A stretch of 37,238 bases of DNA from Deltaproteobacteria bacterium (GCA_002869005.1 PKTU01000144.1:1-37238); one strand, 5' to 3'. Numbered from the stretch's first letter, positions 17,515-25,699 are shown. A program made the numbers and translations. The notes: generated by a model from the sequence alone, not told the origin.

Positions 17515-18612
17515 ATGAGCAAGGATGAGAGTGTCTGGACAGAGGCTTCTCTGGAAGAATATTTAGAGAGCAGGGGAGTAAGTCGCCGGGGATTCCTCGG
17601 ATTTATGACCACTGTGGCTGCAACTTTAGCACTTCCCGTTTCATTCGCTGAAAAAGCTGCGGCAGCCGTAACCGCTGACAATCGCCCCCCGGTGGTTTGG
17701 ATGGAGTATCAGGACTGCGCGGGCGATTCCGAGTCGCTCTTACGGGCCTCCCGCCCCTCGGTTGGAGACCTGATCCTCAATTACCTCTCAGTTGACTACC
17801 ATGAGACCATCATGGCGGCCGCAGGCCATCAGGCCGAAGAGGCCCTTGAAAATACGCTGACGAAATACAAGGGTAAATACATAGCAGTCGTTGAAGGGTC
17901 CATCCCTGTGAACAAAGACGGCATCTACTGTATGGTCGGCGGGCGTACCGCGCTCTCTTCAGCGAAAGAGGTTTGTGGGAACGCTGCTGCGGTGATTGCA
18001 GTGGGTACATGCGCTGCATTTGGCGGTATCGCCGCTGGAGAGCCCAACCCCACAGGGGCTAAGGGTGTCATGGATGTAATTAAGGGTGTGCCGATTATAA
18101 ATCTCCCCGGTTGCCCGATGAACGTAGTGAATCTTACCGCGACCATAGTGCACTTCCTCACCTTTGGGACACTCCCCCCCACCGACAGATATAAGCGCCC
18201 CCTCTTCGCCTACGGCAAGCGAATTCATGACAACTGCGAGCGCCGCGCCCACTTCGATCAGGGCCAATATGTCGAGGCATGGGGAGACAGTGGGCACCGT
18301 CAGGGTTGGTGCCTCTATAAAATGGGTTGCAAGGGCCCGAGCACATTCCACAACTGTCCGACAGTGCGTTGGAACGACGGGATCTCCTGGCCCGTCCAGG
18401 CCGGGCATGGCTGCGTCGGCTGCTCGGAGCCGGGCTTCTGGGATACGATGGGCCCCTTCTATGACCGCTTGCCCGACGTTCCCGGCTTCGGCGCCGATGT
18501 GACGGCGACAAAAGTAGGCCTTGGCCTCACCGCCGCCGCCGCCGTAGGTGTAGCGGTGCATGGGGTCGCCAAGACAATGCAACTCAAAGCCTCCGGTGGC
18601 GATAAAGAATAA
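17515..18612 (+). CDS. hyaA: periplasmic [NiFe] hydrogenase small subunit with Tat signal
   Basis: This subunit carries the three Fe-S clusters that take electrons from the NiFe site. The ATG at 17515 follows AGGAGG with a 4-base spacer; an upstream in-frame ATG at 17476 is rejected. The N-terminus has the twin-arginine motif SRRGFLGF (23-30) and a hydrophobic stretch; a C-terminal membrane anchor spans about 331-356. Medial-cluster ligands (Cys281, Cys300, Cys303) and distal ligands (His238, Cys241, Cys266, Cys272) are visible. At the proximal cluster the usual CxxC is Cys68-Ala-Gly-Asp71, with Cys166 and Cys200 kept, so one Cys is replaced by Asp. Residue 171, where oxygen-tolerant 6-Cys enzymes have an extra Cys, is Gly. 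The small-large-cytochrome-protease order matches Geobacter hyaSLBP. Confidence 0.95.
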   Translation: MSKDESVWTEASLEEYLESRGVSRRGFLGFMTTVAATLALPVSFAEKAAAAVTADNRPPVVWMEYQDCAGDSESLLRASRPSVGDLILNYLSVDYHETIMAAAGHQAEEALENTLTKYKGKYIAVVEGSIPVNKDGIYCMVGGRTALSSAKEVCGNAAAVIAVGTCAAFGGIAAGEPNPTGAKGVMDVIKGVPIINLPGCPMNVVNLTATIVHFLTFGTLPPTDRYKRPLFAYGKRIHDNCERRAHFDQGQYVEAWGDSGHRQGWCLYKMGCKGPSTFHNCPTVRWNDGISWPVQAGHGCVGCSEPGFWDTMGPFYDRLPDVPGFGADVTATKVGLGLTAAAAVGVAVHGVAKTMQLKASGGDKE

Positions 18613-18652
18613 TAGACGCTGCGATGCAGCTTCATATAAGGAGTAATATCTG

Positions 18653-20419
18653 ATGGCTAAAAAGATTGTTGTCGATCCGTTGACCCGCATCGAAGGCCAC
18701 CTCCGCATAGAGGCGGTGGTTGAAAACGGCGTGATAAAAGACGCCTGGAGCTCTTCGACCATGTGGCGCGGTATTGAGCAGATACTTCAGGGCCGTGATC
18801 CGCGTGAGCTCTGGTACTGGACGCAGCGTTTTTGTGGTGTGTGCACCACGGTCCACTCCATTGCCTCCGTGCGCGCGGTTGAGGATGCACTTGACATCGT
18901 CCCTCCGCTTAATGCCGAGCTTATCCGGAATATCATAATCGGCATACAGGCGGTACAGGACCACGTGATCCATTTTTATCACCTCCATGCCCTGGACTGG
19001 GTGGATATCACCTCCGCCCTTGAGGCGGACCCCGCCAAGACGGCCGCCCTTGCGCAAGGCGTAGCCAAGAAGTATGCGGTTGATGTTTTGGGCAACCGCC
19101 CTTACGCGAAGAACTCCGCGCAGTATTTCGAAACGATTAAGCAGAGAGTTGCCGCATTCGTCGGCACCAAACGGCTTGGACCCTTTGCAAACGCATACTG
19201 GGGACATAAAGCGTACAAGCTCCCAGCCGAGGCGAACCTCATGGCCGTCGCCCACTACCTTGAAGCCCTAGACTGGCAGCGTGAGGTGATAAAGATTCAC
19301 GCCCTGCTCGGCTCCAAGAACCCCCACCCGCAGACCTTCCTCGTCGGCGGCATGGCGATACCAATCGATACAAACAGCCAGAACGCGATAAACGCGGATA
19401 TGTTGGCGCACATAAAAGAGCTTCTGGTCTCAGCGAAGAACTTTGTTGAACAGGTTTATATTCCGGACCTCCTCGCAGTTGCATCCTTCTACAAGGAGTG
19501 GGGCAGCTATGGCGGCGGCGGCGGAGAGTTCGATTTTATCTCCTTTGGTGATTTCCCCACGACCACCGGCCCACGCTTCCACGACAGGGGACTGTGGTTA
19601 AAACCCGGCCGCGTCACCGTTGCCGACTTCCCGACGTTGCATGAGGTTAAAGCCGAGGATATCACTGAATACGTGACGCATTCCTGGTACTCCTACAAAG
19701 AGGGCGACGATAAGGGGTTAAACCCTCTCTCCGGTGAAACAACCCAAAACTACACAGGGCCATCGCCGGGGGACGGGAAGTATGAATACCTTGATACCGA
19801 TGGCAAATACTCCTGGGTAAAGGCGCCGCGTTACATGGACCGCCCCGCAGAGGTCGGCCCCCTTGCCAGGTGCCTTGTCGCTTACGCAAACGGACAGCCT
19901 GAATATAAGAAGGTCGTTGATCTAGTGCTCGGCGACCTCAATATTCCCGCCACGGCGCTCTTTTCGACTCTCGGGCGCACTGCGGCCCGCGGCATCGAGA
20001 CGCTTATATATGCCGCCAAGAACCTTGATTGGCTTGATATGCTTATCGCAAACATCAAGACGGGAGATATCCGCATACATACAGGCGACAAGTGGAATCC
20101 ATCGACCTGGCCCAAAGAGGCGCGCGGCGTGGGCTTTCACGAAGCGCCACGCGGGATGCTCAGCCACTGGGTAAACATTCGTGATGCCAAGATCGCCAAC
20201 TTCCAGGCGGTTGTTCCCTCAACGTGGAATGCTTCCCCACGGGATGCGAAAAAGCAGCGCGGCCCCTACGAATCAGCCCTCATCGGGACACCTGTAGCGG
20301 ATCCCGAGAAGCCCATCGAGATCTTGAGGACTATCCACTCCTACGACCCTTGCCTTGCCTGCGCGGTGCATCTCTTGGACGAGGATGGTAATGAAGTTTC
20401 ACGGGTGAAGGTGCTTTAA
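18653..20419 (+). CDS. hyaB: [NiFe] hydrogenase large subunit
   Basis: This is the catalytic subunit that splits H2 at a NiFe(CN)2CO centre. The 588-residue precursor has both nickel-ligand motifs: RFCGVCTTVHS (Cys61, Cys64) and DPCLACAVH (Cys567, Cys570, His573). After His573 a 15-residue tail remains, which a specific protease removes once nickel is inserted; such a protease is encoded two genes downstream. RIEGHL (12-17) and the active-site arginine segment EAPRG are conserved. It has no signal peptide and should cross the membrane with the Tat-bearing small subunit. AAGGAG lies 9 bases before the ATG and 40 bases separate it from the small-subunit gene. The hypA-F accessory genes are not in this window. 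Confidence 0.96.
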   Translation: MAKKIVVDPLTRIEGHLRIEAVVENGVIKDAWSSSTMWRGIEQILQGRDPRELWYWTQRFCGVCTTVHSIASVRAVEDALDIVPPLNAELIRNIIIGIQAVQDHVIHFYHLHALDWVDITSALEADPAKTAALAQGVAKKYAVDVLGNRPYAKNSAQYFETIKQRVAAFVGTKRLGPFANAYWGHKAYKLPAEANLMAVAHYLEALDWQREVIKIHALLGSKNPHPQTFLVGGMAIPIDTNSQNAINADMLAHIKELLVSAKNFVEQVYIPDLLAVASFYKEWGSYGGGGGEFDFISFGDFPTTTGPRFHDRGLWLKPGRVTVADFPTLHEVKAEDITEYVTHSWYSYKEGDDKGLNPLSGETTQNYTGPSPGDGKYEYLDTDGKYSWVKAPRYMDRPAEVGPLARCLVAYANGQPEYKKVVDLVLGDLNIPATALFSTLGRTAARGIETLIYAAKNLDWLDMLIANIKTGDIRIHTGDKWNPSTWPKEARGVGFHEAPRGMLSHWVNIRDAKIANFQAVVPSTWNASPRDAKKQRGPYESALIGTPVADPEKPIEILRTIHSYDPCLACAVHLLDEDGNEVSRVKVL

Positions 20420-20434
20420 CCTAGGGAGACGACC

Positions 20435-21100
20435 ATGCAGAAAATTAAAGCGATAAAGGTTTGGGAGTTTCCGATAAGGGTGATTCACTGGACCAACTTT
20501 GTGTCGGTGGTGGGCCTCTCTATCACCGGGGCATACATACATTTCCCCTTTCTATCGACCGCAAATAATCCCGACGCATTTGTTATGGGTTACGCTAGGG
20601 CGATCCATCTTTCATTGGGATGGCTGCTAATGCTTGGAGTTATCGGCAGGGTGTTATGGGGCGTAATAGGTAACCGTTTTGCGCGTTTAAGAAACTTTCT
20701 GCCCTTTACCTATCCCGAGGGCAGGGAGAACCTGGTGGATGTGGTAAAATACTATACCTTTGCTTCTCCACGGCCTAAAGCAACCCTGGGTCACAACGCC
20801 ATGGCTAGCCTGGCCTATCTATCGATTGGCCTTATAATGGTCTTTCAAGTGGTCTCAGGCTTCGCCCTCTATTCGCAGGCGGACCCGGCGGGAACGGCCT
20901 ACTCGCTATTCGGGTGGGTATTCGGTTTCATGAACAACGGTTATCTGAGGCTCGCGCACTACTTTTCAATGTTTATTTTCGCAAGCTTTTTCATCACACA
21001 CATCTATGCGATGTGGATGTCCGATGTAGCGGAGCGTAACGGCAGCGGCGGTTCTATGTTCAATGGATATAAGTACGGTGACCCAGACTCAAAAATCTAA
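20435..21100 (+). CDS. hyaC: Ni/Fe-hydrogenase b-type cytochrome subunit
   Basis: This four-helix di-haem cytochrome anchors the hydrogenase dimer and passes electrons from the distal Fe-S cluster to the quinone pool. The 221-residue product has hydrophobic helices at about 19-38, 55-78, 122-146 and 172-194. Histidines at the expected positions are His18, His58, His120, His175 and His189, of which four would bind the haems. The gene starts 15 bases after the large subunit stop, with GGGAG upstream, and its 3' end overlaps the protease gene. Its presence supports a quinone-linked, respiratory H2-uptake role. Geobacter nomenclature would call it hyaB. Confidence 0.93.
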   Translation: MQKIKAIKVWEFPIRVIHWTNFVSVVGLSITGAYIHFPFLSTANNPDAFVMGYARAIHLSLGWLLMLGVIGRVLWGVIGNRFARLRNFLPFTYPEGRENLVDVVKYYTFASPRPKATLGHNAMASLAYLSIGLIMVFQVVSGFALYSQADPAGTAYSLFGWVFGFMNNGYLRLAHYFSMFIFASFFITHIYAMWMSDVAERNGSGGSMFNGYKYGDPDSKI

Positions 21101-21584
21101 CCGTACCCTCATCCTTGGCCTTGGCAACCGGGTTATGTCCGATGATTCGGCAGGCCCGGTTGCCCTTGACCTCCTCCTCGAAAGATATGAACTTCCTCCC
21201 ACGGTAGATACACTCGATGGCGGAACCCTGGGCCTTGAACTCCTCACCTATATGGAGGGGTATGGCGCTATAATCCTACTCGATTGTGTGATGAGGGGCG
21301 GCATCCCCGGCGATTTGGTCGAGGTTGACGAGGAGGAGATAGAGACCGTCTTCGAAAGAGCTCTTTCTCCTCACCAGATGGGTATAAAGGACCTTGTTGC
21401 CGTGCTTCGCCTACAGGGGAGGACCCCCGAAAAGATGGTGGTCGTGGGTGTCGAGGGGGAGAGCGTATTGCCCGGTATCGAGTTAAGCGCTCCGGTGAAA
21501 GCGTCAATGGATGTTTTGGTGGAGAGGGTCGTATCTGTGCTCAAACGTTGGGGTAACAGCGGCGTGACCTTAAAGGGTGCCTGA
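21063..21584 (+). CDS. hyaD: hydrogenase maturation protease (HyaD/HybD family)
   Basis: This nickel-dependent endopeptidase removes the C-terminal tail of the large subunit after cofactor assembly. The 173-residue product shows LGLGNRVMSDDSAGP near the N-terminus, LDCVMRGG in the middle and SPHQMG carrying the conserved His. Together these supply the acidic and His residues that probe the nickel site. The ATG at 21063 overlaps the cytochrome gene by 38 bases; an in-frame GTG at 21078 is an alternative and neither has a strong ribosome-binding site, so translation is probably coupled. It closes the operon: the next gene is convergent, 8 bases away. Confidence 0.93.
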   Translation: MDISTVTQTQKSNRTLILGLGNRVMSDDSAGPVALDLLLERYELPPTVDTLDGGTLGLELLTYMEGYGAIILLDCVMRGGIPGDLVEVDEEEIETVFERALSPHQMGIKDLVAVLRLQGRTPEKMVVVGVEGESVLPGIELSAPVKASMDVLVERVVSVLKRWGNSGVTLKGA

Positions 21585-21592
21585 GGCAAACG

Positions 21593-21880
21593 CTATTTCT
21601 CTGCCGGCCTAATCCTGTAAAGGTAATTTACTATCTTCTCTGCCTCTTGATCTGAGATCCTGGCGCCCCTCGACCTCATTGCTTTTACCGTGCGCCTCCA
21701 CCCTTCAAGGGTCTTTCTCTTTGAAAGAGGAGTGTCGGTCGAGTGGCAAACGCCGCACCCTACCTCCAACAGATGCTCCTCCCCAGAACGGTCCTCGGAC
21801 GTACAAGAAAGGTCCAGTAGAGTGAAAGCTGCGACAAGGAGCAGCGCAACTATCTGCGGTAATCGTTTTCTCCACGCCAT
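21593..21880 (-). CDS. small exported monoheme c-type cytochrome
   Basis: The 95-residue product has a hydrophobic N-terminal segment (about 8-24) followed by Cys26 and a single haem-c motif CGVCH (42-46). Downstream is the Trp-containing LEGWRRTVKAM segment and a final helix EKIVNYLYRIRP, typical of small cytochromes with Met as the sixth ligand. Cys26 could be a lipidation site, but the preceding DLS is not a good lipobox, so lipoprotein status is uncertain. GAGG lies 7 bases before the ATG, and the start overlaps the upstream gene by 31 bases. It sits tail-to-tail with the hydrogenase operon, which makes a periplasmic electron carrier for H2 oxidation possible but unproven. Confidence 0.82.
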   Translation of the reverse strand: MAWRKRLPQIVALLLVAAFTLLDLSCTSEDRSGEEHLLEVGCGVCHSTDTPLSKRKTLEGWRRTVKAMRSRGARISDQEAEKIVNYLYRIRPAEK

Positions 21881-22320
21881 TTAGTTACCTCTTCGGGGGT
21901 CAGCGCCCAGAATTGCTCCAAACGTTTGTGAAAGTATTCAGCCGAAGCCAAAAGCGCCGACACATCGCATGCCTTGTCAGCTATTATTTTCCCTGTTTTT
22001 TCACCCCATTCATGTAAAAGCGCCAGCGAGGTGGCGATGAGGTCGATTTCCTCATGTGACGGTTCCAGGGTATTTATTGGGTACCAGTTGCCTATGTAGG
22101 TTTTAACGTGCATTGCGGAGCTTTCCTTCGCGGGAGTCTCCATTATGTCTACCAGGAAGTCACGCAGGTATCTATCGGCGGCGTGGGCCAGCGGGCTTGC
22201 TGTTTCAGGAGATAAACCCTTCCCCGGGTCGCTCTGTAGCCATTCATAGTATTCGACCAAAAGGGCGCCGGCCTCCTTGTCCATTTTGGCGAATCGCTGA
22301 AAAAGAGGTTCTCTCTCCAT
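21850..22320 (-). CDS. hypothetical protein, no recognised family
   Basis: I do not recognise this 156-residue protein. It is acidic, predicted mostly helical and has no signal peptide, membrane segment or haem motif. Trp and Tyr clusters (VEYYEWLQ, YIGNWYP, KRLEQFW) stand out. I chose the ATG at 22320, with GGAG nine bases upstream, over a longer frame from a TTG at 22362 that overlaps the Nudix gene. It starts one base after the Nudix gene ends and overlaps the small cytochrome gene at its 3' end, so the three are a translationally coupled unit. A helical chaperone of the TorD kind was considered, but the sequence does not show that family's motifs. Confidence 0.65.
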   Translation of the reverse strand: MEREPLFQRFAKMDKEAGALLVEYYEWLQSDPGKGLSPETASPLAHAADRYLRDFLVDIMETPAKESSAMHVKTYIGNWYPINTLEPSHEEIDLIATSLALLHEWGEKTGKIIADKACDVSALLASAEYFHKRLEQFWALTPEEVTKWRGENDYRR

Positions 22321-22321
22321 T

Positions 22322-22909
22322 TCATCGGTCTCCACAGGAGGGGAAGTCAAATACAAGCTCAAGAAACTGGTTCATAATGGCCCCGGTTAGACCCCAGATT
22401 TCATGGTGGCCCCATGTAAACCTATGTATTGCAATACCAGAGTAAGTGGAGGTGTCCAGCCTGTAGTTATTGGCATTTGACAAGTGTGACAGGGGCACCC
22501 GGATTATCTCTTCGACCTCGCGGGGTTCTGGCTTGAAAGGGTAGTTCTCTCGCTCAAGGTAGACTACAACCGGAGTGACGAGGTACCCGCTTATGGAGAT
22601 GCGGTCGTCCATATAGCCAAGAATTTCAAGTTCATGGGGCTCAATGCCTACCTCCTCCCATGTCTCACGCAGCGCTGCGTCGGTGAGTGAGGCGTCACCT
22701 GATTCTACCCTGCCCCCAGGGAATGATATCTCGCCTTTGTGATGCTCCACATCATCGGTACGCTTTGTAAAGAGCACCTCTATGCCATTTTGTGAATTCA
22801 GGAGCGTCAAGGCTACCGCTGCCGGGTCATGCGACCCGGGCGGCTCCACATGCCTTGGAAAGGCTTTTAGCTTTTGGCGGATACCTTCAAGGATTGAGCT
22901 TTCTTGCAT
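22322..22909 (-). CDS. Nudix hydrolase, CoA pyrophosphatase (NudL) type
   Basis: Enzymes of this type cleave coenzyme A and its derivatives to phosphopantetheine and 3',5'-ADP. The 195-residue product has the Nudix box over about residues 65-89, with the catalytic core RETWEEVG (81-88) and Asp where many Nudix boxes have the first Glu. Just upstream is LFTKR...HHKGEISFPGG, the CoA-Nudix signature region. A C-terminal segment (WGHHEIWGLTGAIM) is also typical of the NudL group. The ribosome-binding site is weak. It lies 65 bases downstream of the 31-heme cytochrome and directly upstream of the unknown protein. The substrate is inferred from the family. Confidence 0.88.
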   Translation of the reverse strand: MQESSILEGIRQKLKAFPRHVEPPGSHDPAAVALTLLNSQNGIEVLFTKRTDDVEHHKGEISFPGGRVESGDASLTDAALRETWEEVGIEPHELEILGYMDDRISISGYLVTPVVVYLERENYPFKPEPREVEEIIRVPLSHLSNANNYRLDTSTYSGIAIHRFTWGHHEIWGLTGAIMNQFLELVFDFPSCGDR

Positions 22910-22974
22910 CTGCTCTTTCTTGGAGTGTGTAGAAGGCCCCTCCCTGCTTTACCTCGCGGAGAGGGGTTCGTTCA

Positions 22975-25470
22975 TCAGTGACAGCTGGTGCAGAGGTCAT
23001 CCTCAGGGGCGGCGAATAGAGCGCCCTCGTCCGCCGAGTGGGGGGCGTGACAACCTGTGCATGCCAGCTCTCCGCCTGATACGGGGAAGGGTGTAGCCCC
23101 GCCCCACTCGGACGCGTAGGAGCCGTCAAGAGTGTGCGCGTCATGGTCCTCATGACACTCTTTACAAAGCTCGTTTACGGGTGAAGTGAGGAGGTTTGCG
23201 TTTGAAGACGCGTGGGGGAGATGACAAGTGGTGCATCCCTCGTCCAAAGCATCGTGTGTTATCGGCTTGTCGTCGGTAATATCGTCGTGGCAGTCCGTGC
23301 ATATTTCGTCAGGAGAAGCTGAGAGCATGTTCTCATTTGCCGAGCCGTGTGGGTTGTGGCATGCAGTGCAGCCCTCCTCAAGGGCGGAGTGGGCTTCGCC
23401 TTCTTCGGCCGGGTTGTCATGACACTCAAAGCACATGTCGTTGTCCGGGCTGATAAGGAGGTTGGCGTTATCGGAAGAGTGTGGGTTGTGGCATGCGGTG
23501 CAGCCCTCTTCAAGCCCGCTGTGCAGGACGGCATACTCATCTTCGGGGTTGTCATGACACTCAATGCAAAGCTCATCGCCTTTCACATTAAGGAGCTTTT
23601 CATTCTCGGAAGAGTGCGGATTATGGCAAGCGGTGCAGCCATCATCCAGAGCAGGGTGTACATGTTCCTTTTCAGTCGGGTCGTCATGGCACTCGCTGCA
23701 TACGGCGGTCATCTCATCGACGAGCAATCCGCTGCCGACTCCGGCGTGGGGGTTATGGCAAGTAGCGCAACCCTCATCAAGCGCGTCGTGGGTTACCGGC
23801 TTGTCATCGACCGGGTCATCATGGCACTCAAGGCAGAGTCTGGAACCTTCTGCTATCAGCATCTTGCTTTTTTGCCCGCCGTGAGGCTTGTGGCAGTCGG
23901 TGCAGGTCTCCGCAGCCGGGTGCAGCGTTTTACCGTCGCCCCCCTCGGGTATATCGTCGTGACACTGCCTGCAAACGCCTGGTTCTTTTAACTCCAGGTA
24001 AGCCCTGTTGGGAGACATGTGTGGGTTGTGACATACCTGGCAGCCATCATCTACTACCGGAGAGTGAGGCTCGGTGCCCGTGGTCTCAAGGTCACGTAGA
24101 ATGGAATGGCATGTTCCGCACTTTGTTGAGGTGTCGTCGATCTTCCTTGAGGTGGCGCTGCCGGCTCCGTGACAAGAGTCGCATTTTCCCTGAGTGAGAG
24201 GGAAGTGTGTCTTGGCCCGCACCAGAATATTCTCATCGGAATTATGAGCAGGGTGGCACATGAGGCAATCGTCAAGGCCCAGGGGCAGGTTGCCGTGGAT
24301 TGCGGCGATTTCAAGATCCTGCTGGAAATTATGGCACTCAAGGCACATCTCTCTCGCCCGTGAGAGATTAGTGTCGCTGTGTGGGCTATGGCAGAGTTGG
24401 CAACCCTCCTCAACGGGTGGATGCACAGTGGCGCCGTCAGTCATGCCGTCGTGGCATTCAGCGCAGCCTGCGGGAAATTCCCCATTAAGCAGTCCAGTGC
24501 CAACTGCTCTGTGAGGGTCATGGCAGAGGGTGCATTCCTCAAGCTCGTCGCCGTGACCGGCGCTAAGAACTTGTTGGTGGCAGGTTGTACAGAGTGACAT
24601 GGTAGAGTTGGCAATTAACTTGTCGCTTTCAGAGTGCGGGTCGTGGCATGTTACGCACCACGTTTTATCAAGCGCGGCACCGGGGGGATGAAATTGAGCT
24701 TCATCTACATCGTCGCCCTGTGAGTGACATTGGTGGCAGAGCTCCGGCATATACGAATAGAGGCCCTTCGGGAAGCCGGAATAGTGTGCATCGTGGCACG
24801 CCATGCACCCCCCCTCATCAAAAGCCGCGTGATTGTCCCATCCCACGTACTTTTGAGAGTGGCATTTTTTGCAGGGGCCCTCTTCGCTGCTCTCCTTGAG
24901 CATCTTTTTGCTGTCGCTTATATGTGAATCATGGCAGCTTCCGCACTTGGAGATGACGGAGCTGAAGTGCGAATCTTCCATTGGATCTGTGCTGTTTGCC
25001 GGATTTTGAGAGAAGACTACATGGCATGCCAGGCAAACATAGGGATATCCTCCGTCAGCCAACGCCCCGCCGGCTTCATGGCAATCCTGGCATTGGGATA
25101 TATCCCCCGCGTGGTGTCTTTTTGGAAAGAACCCCATAGGCAGAGGGGTAGAGCCGTCATCGAAAAAGAGCTCCAGATACTGACCAGAGATATTGAGCCT
25201 GTTTATGCCTGGGTCGAGTTCAGTTGTAAGGTTGAAAAAGCCGTCGCCGCCAACGGTTGCCTCGGCCTGGTCCACGCTTGTCGCCCGTATGTGTTGCCAG
25301 AGGATTGCTTCCCCGGGATTACCCTTGCCGATCACAGTTATAAATTCGGAGTCGAAGGCGCTCCTCGGCTTGGGAAGTAATATTTCAGCGCCAAACGTAA
25401 ATGGCGCAATGAAAAAAACAGATAGGGCAAGGCATAGGATTAACGCTGATGTCGCCCGGGGATTCAGCAT
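22975..25470 (-). CDS. 31-heme c-type cytochrome with doubled CXXCH repeats
   Basis: The 831-residue product has an export signal (about 1-28) and an Ig-like beta domain (about 30-115). It then has 31 CXXCH motifs, the first at Cys127 and the last at Cys827-His831, about one haem per 23 residues. From Cys477 on, pairs of motifs recur every 44-46 residues with the pattern GCTACHNPH ... CxECHDxP, the doubled-CXXCH family. Extra His residues (NPH, LHP, HSA) could be axial ligands. Such proteins carry electrons through the periplasm or across the outer membrane in metal- and sulfur-respiring deltaproteobacteria. The frame ends with TGA TGA directly after the last haem His. The start has only a weak AAGAG. 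Its electron partners are unknown; hydrogenase genes lie about 1.4 kb downstream on the opposite strand. Confidence 0.93.
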   Translation of the reverse strand: MLNPRATSALILCLALSVFFIAPFTFGAEILLPKPRSAFDSEFITVIGKGNPGEAILWQHIRATSVDQAEATVGGDGFFNLTTELDPGINRLNISGQYLELFFDDGSTPLPMGFFPKRHHAGDISQCQDCHEAGGALADGGYPYVCLACHVVFSQNPANSTDPMEDSHFSSVISKCGSCHDSHISDSKKMLKESSEEGPCKKCHSQKYVGWDNHAAFDEGGCMACHDAHYSGFPKGLYSYMPELCHQCHSQGDDVDEAQFHPPGAALDKTWCVTCHDPHSESDKLIANSTMSLCTTCHQQVLSAGHGDELEECTLCHDPHRAVGTGLLNGEFPAGCAECHDGMTDGATVHPPVEEGCQLCHSPHSDTNLSRAREMCLECHNFQQDLEIAAIHGNLPLGLDDCLMCHPAHNSDENILVRAKTHFPLTQGKCDSCHGAGSATSRKIDDTSTKCGTCHSILRDLETTGTEPHSPVVDDGCQVCHNPHMSPNRAYLELKEPGVCRQCHDDIPEGGDGKTLHPAAETCTDCHKPHGGQKSKMLIAEGSRLCLECHDDPVDDKPVTHDALDEGCATCHNPHAGVGSGLLVDEMTAVCSECHDDPTEKEHVHPALDDGCTACHNPHSSENEKLLNVKGDELCIECHDNPEDEYAVLHSGLEEGCTACHNPHSSDNANLLISPDNDMCFECHDNPAEEGEAHSALEEGCTACHNPHGSANENMLSASPDEICTDCHDDITDDKPITHDALDEGCTTCHLPHASSNANLLTSPVNELCKECHEDHDAHTLDGSYASEWGGATPFPVSGGELACTGCHAPHSADEGALFAAPEDDLCTSCH
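23155..24042 (-). repeat. tandem 44-46-codon haem-pair repeats inside the 31-heme cytochrome
   Basis: The first Cys of successive CxxCHxPH units falls at residues 477, 523, 568, 612, 657, 701 and 746, a regular spacing of 44-46 codons. At the DNA level near-identical blocks recur about 132 bases apart (for example from 23351 and from 23483). This suggests growth of the protein by tandem duplication of a two-haem unit. Confidence 0.8.
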
Positions 25471-25519
25471 GACGAAGCTCTTTTACCTTAAATATTAAAA
25501 TGATTTAAACCGCCACCAA

Positions 25520-25539
25520 GTATAAGATTTCTCTTATAC
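25520..25539. repeat. perfect 8-bp inverted repeat GTATAAGA-TTTC-TCTTATAC
   Basis: The repeat lies 50 bases upstream of the 31-heme cytochrome start, in the 346-base divergent gap (25471-25816). It is AT-rich and has no T-tract beyond it, so an operator or a promoter-overlapping site is more likely than a terminator. It would be well placed to control the cytochrome gene. The rest of the gap holds the two hairpins listed separately and no gene that I can see. Confidence 0.4.
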
Positions 25540-25699
25540 CTTATTCCGCGCCAACACTGCAAGAATTGCGGCTGTTATTTAAGGGCGGGCCAAGAATGAA
25601 GATTTTGGTTCTGATTTGGAAAGGATACGGTCCATCAGCCAAGGCGCAGGCACCTATTTTTAACGGCCTGGGAGATTGAGTTTTATTGCACAAAACCAA

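Noticed and set aside
17515-18612. Oxygen-tolerant 6-Cys (group 1d) hydrogenase
   Set aside because: The two extra cysteines around the proximal cluster are absent: the first motif is CAGD and the position after CAAFG is Gly.
17959-19255. Two long minus-strand frames (267 and 207 residues) across the hydrogenase subunit genes
   Set aside because: They lie opposite verified hydrogenase motifs and have no recognisable domain or ribosome-binding site.
21850-22320. TorD-like Tat chaperone for the hydrogenase small subunit
   Set aside because: The protein is helical and near the operon, but I could not find the TorD-family motifs.
23347-23991. 214-residue plus-strand frame opposite the multihaem cytochrome
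   Set aside because: The frame stays open because the cytochrome is a repeat of the same codons; the translation is itself repetitive and meaningless.
23155-24042. Regularly spaced DNA repeats considered as a CRISPR array
   Set aside because: The period is about 132-138 bases, the repeats are in frame and encode haem-pair units, and the 'spacers' are also coding and similar.
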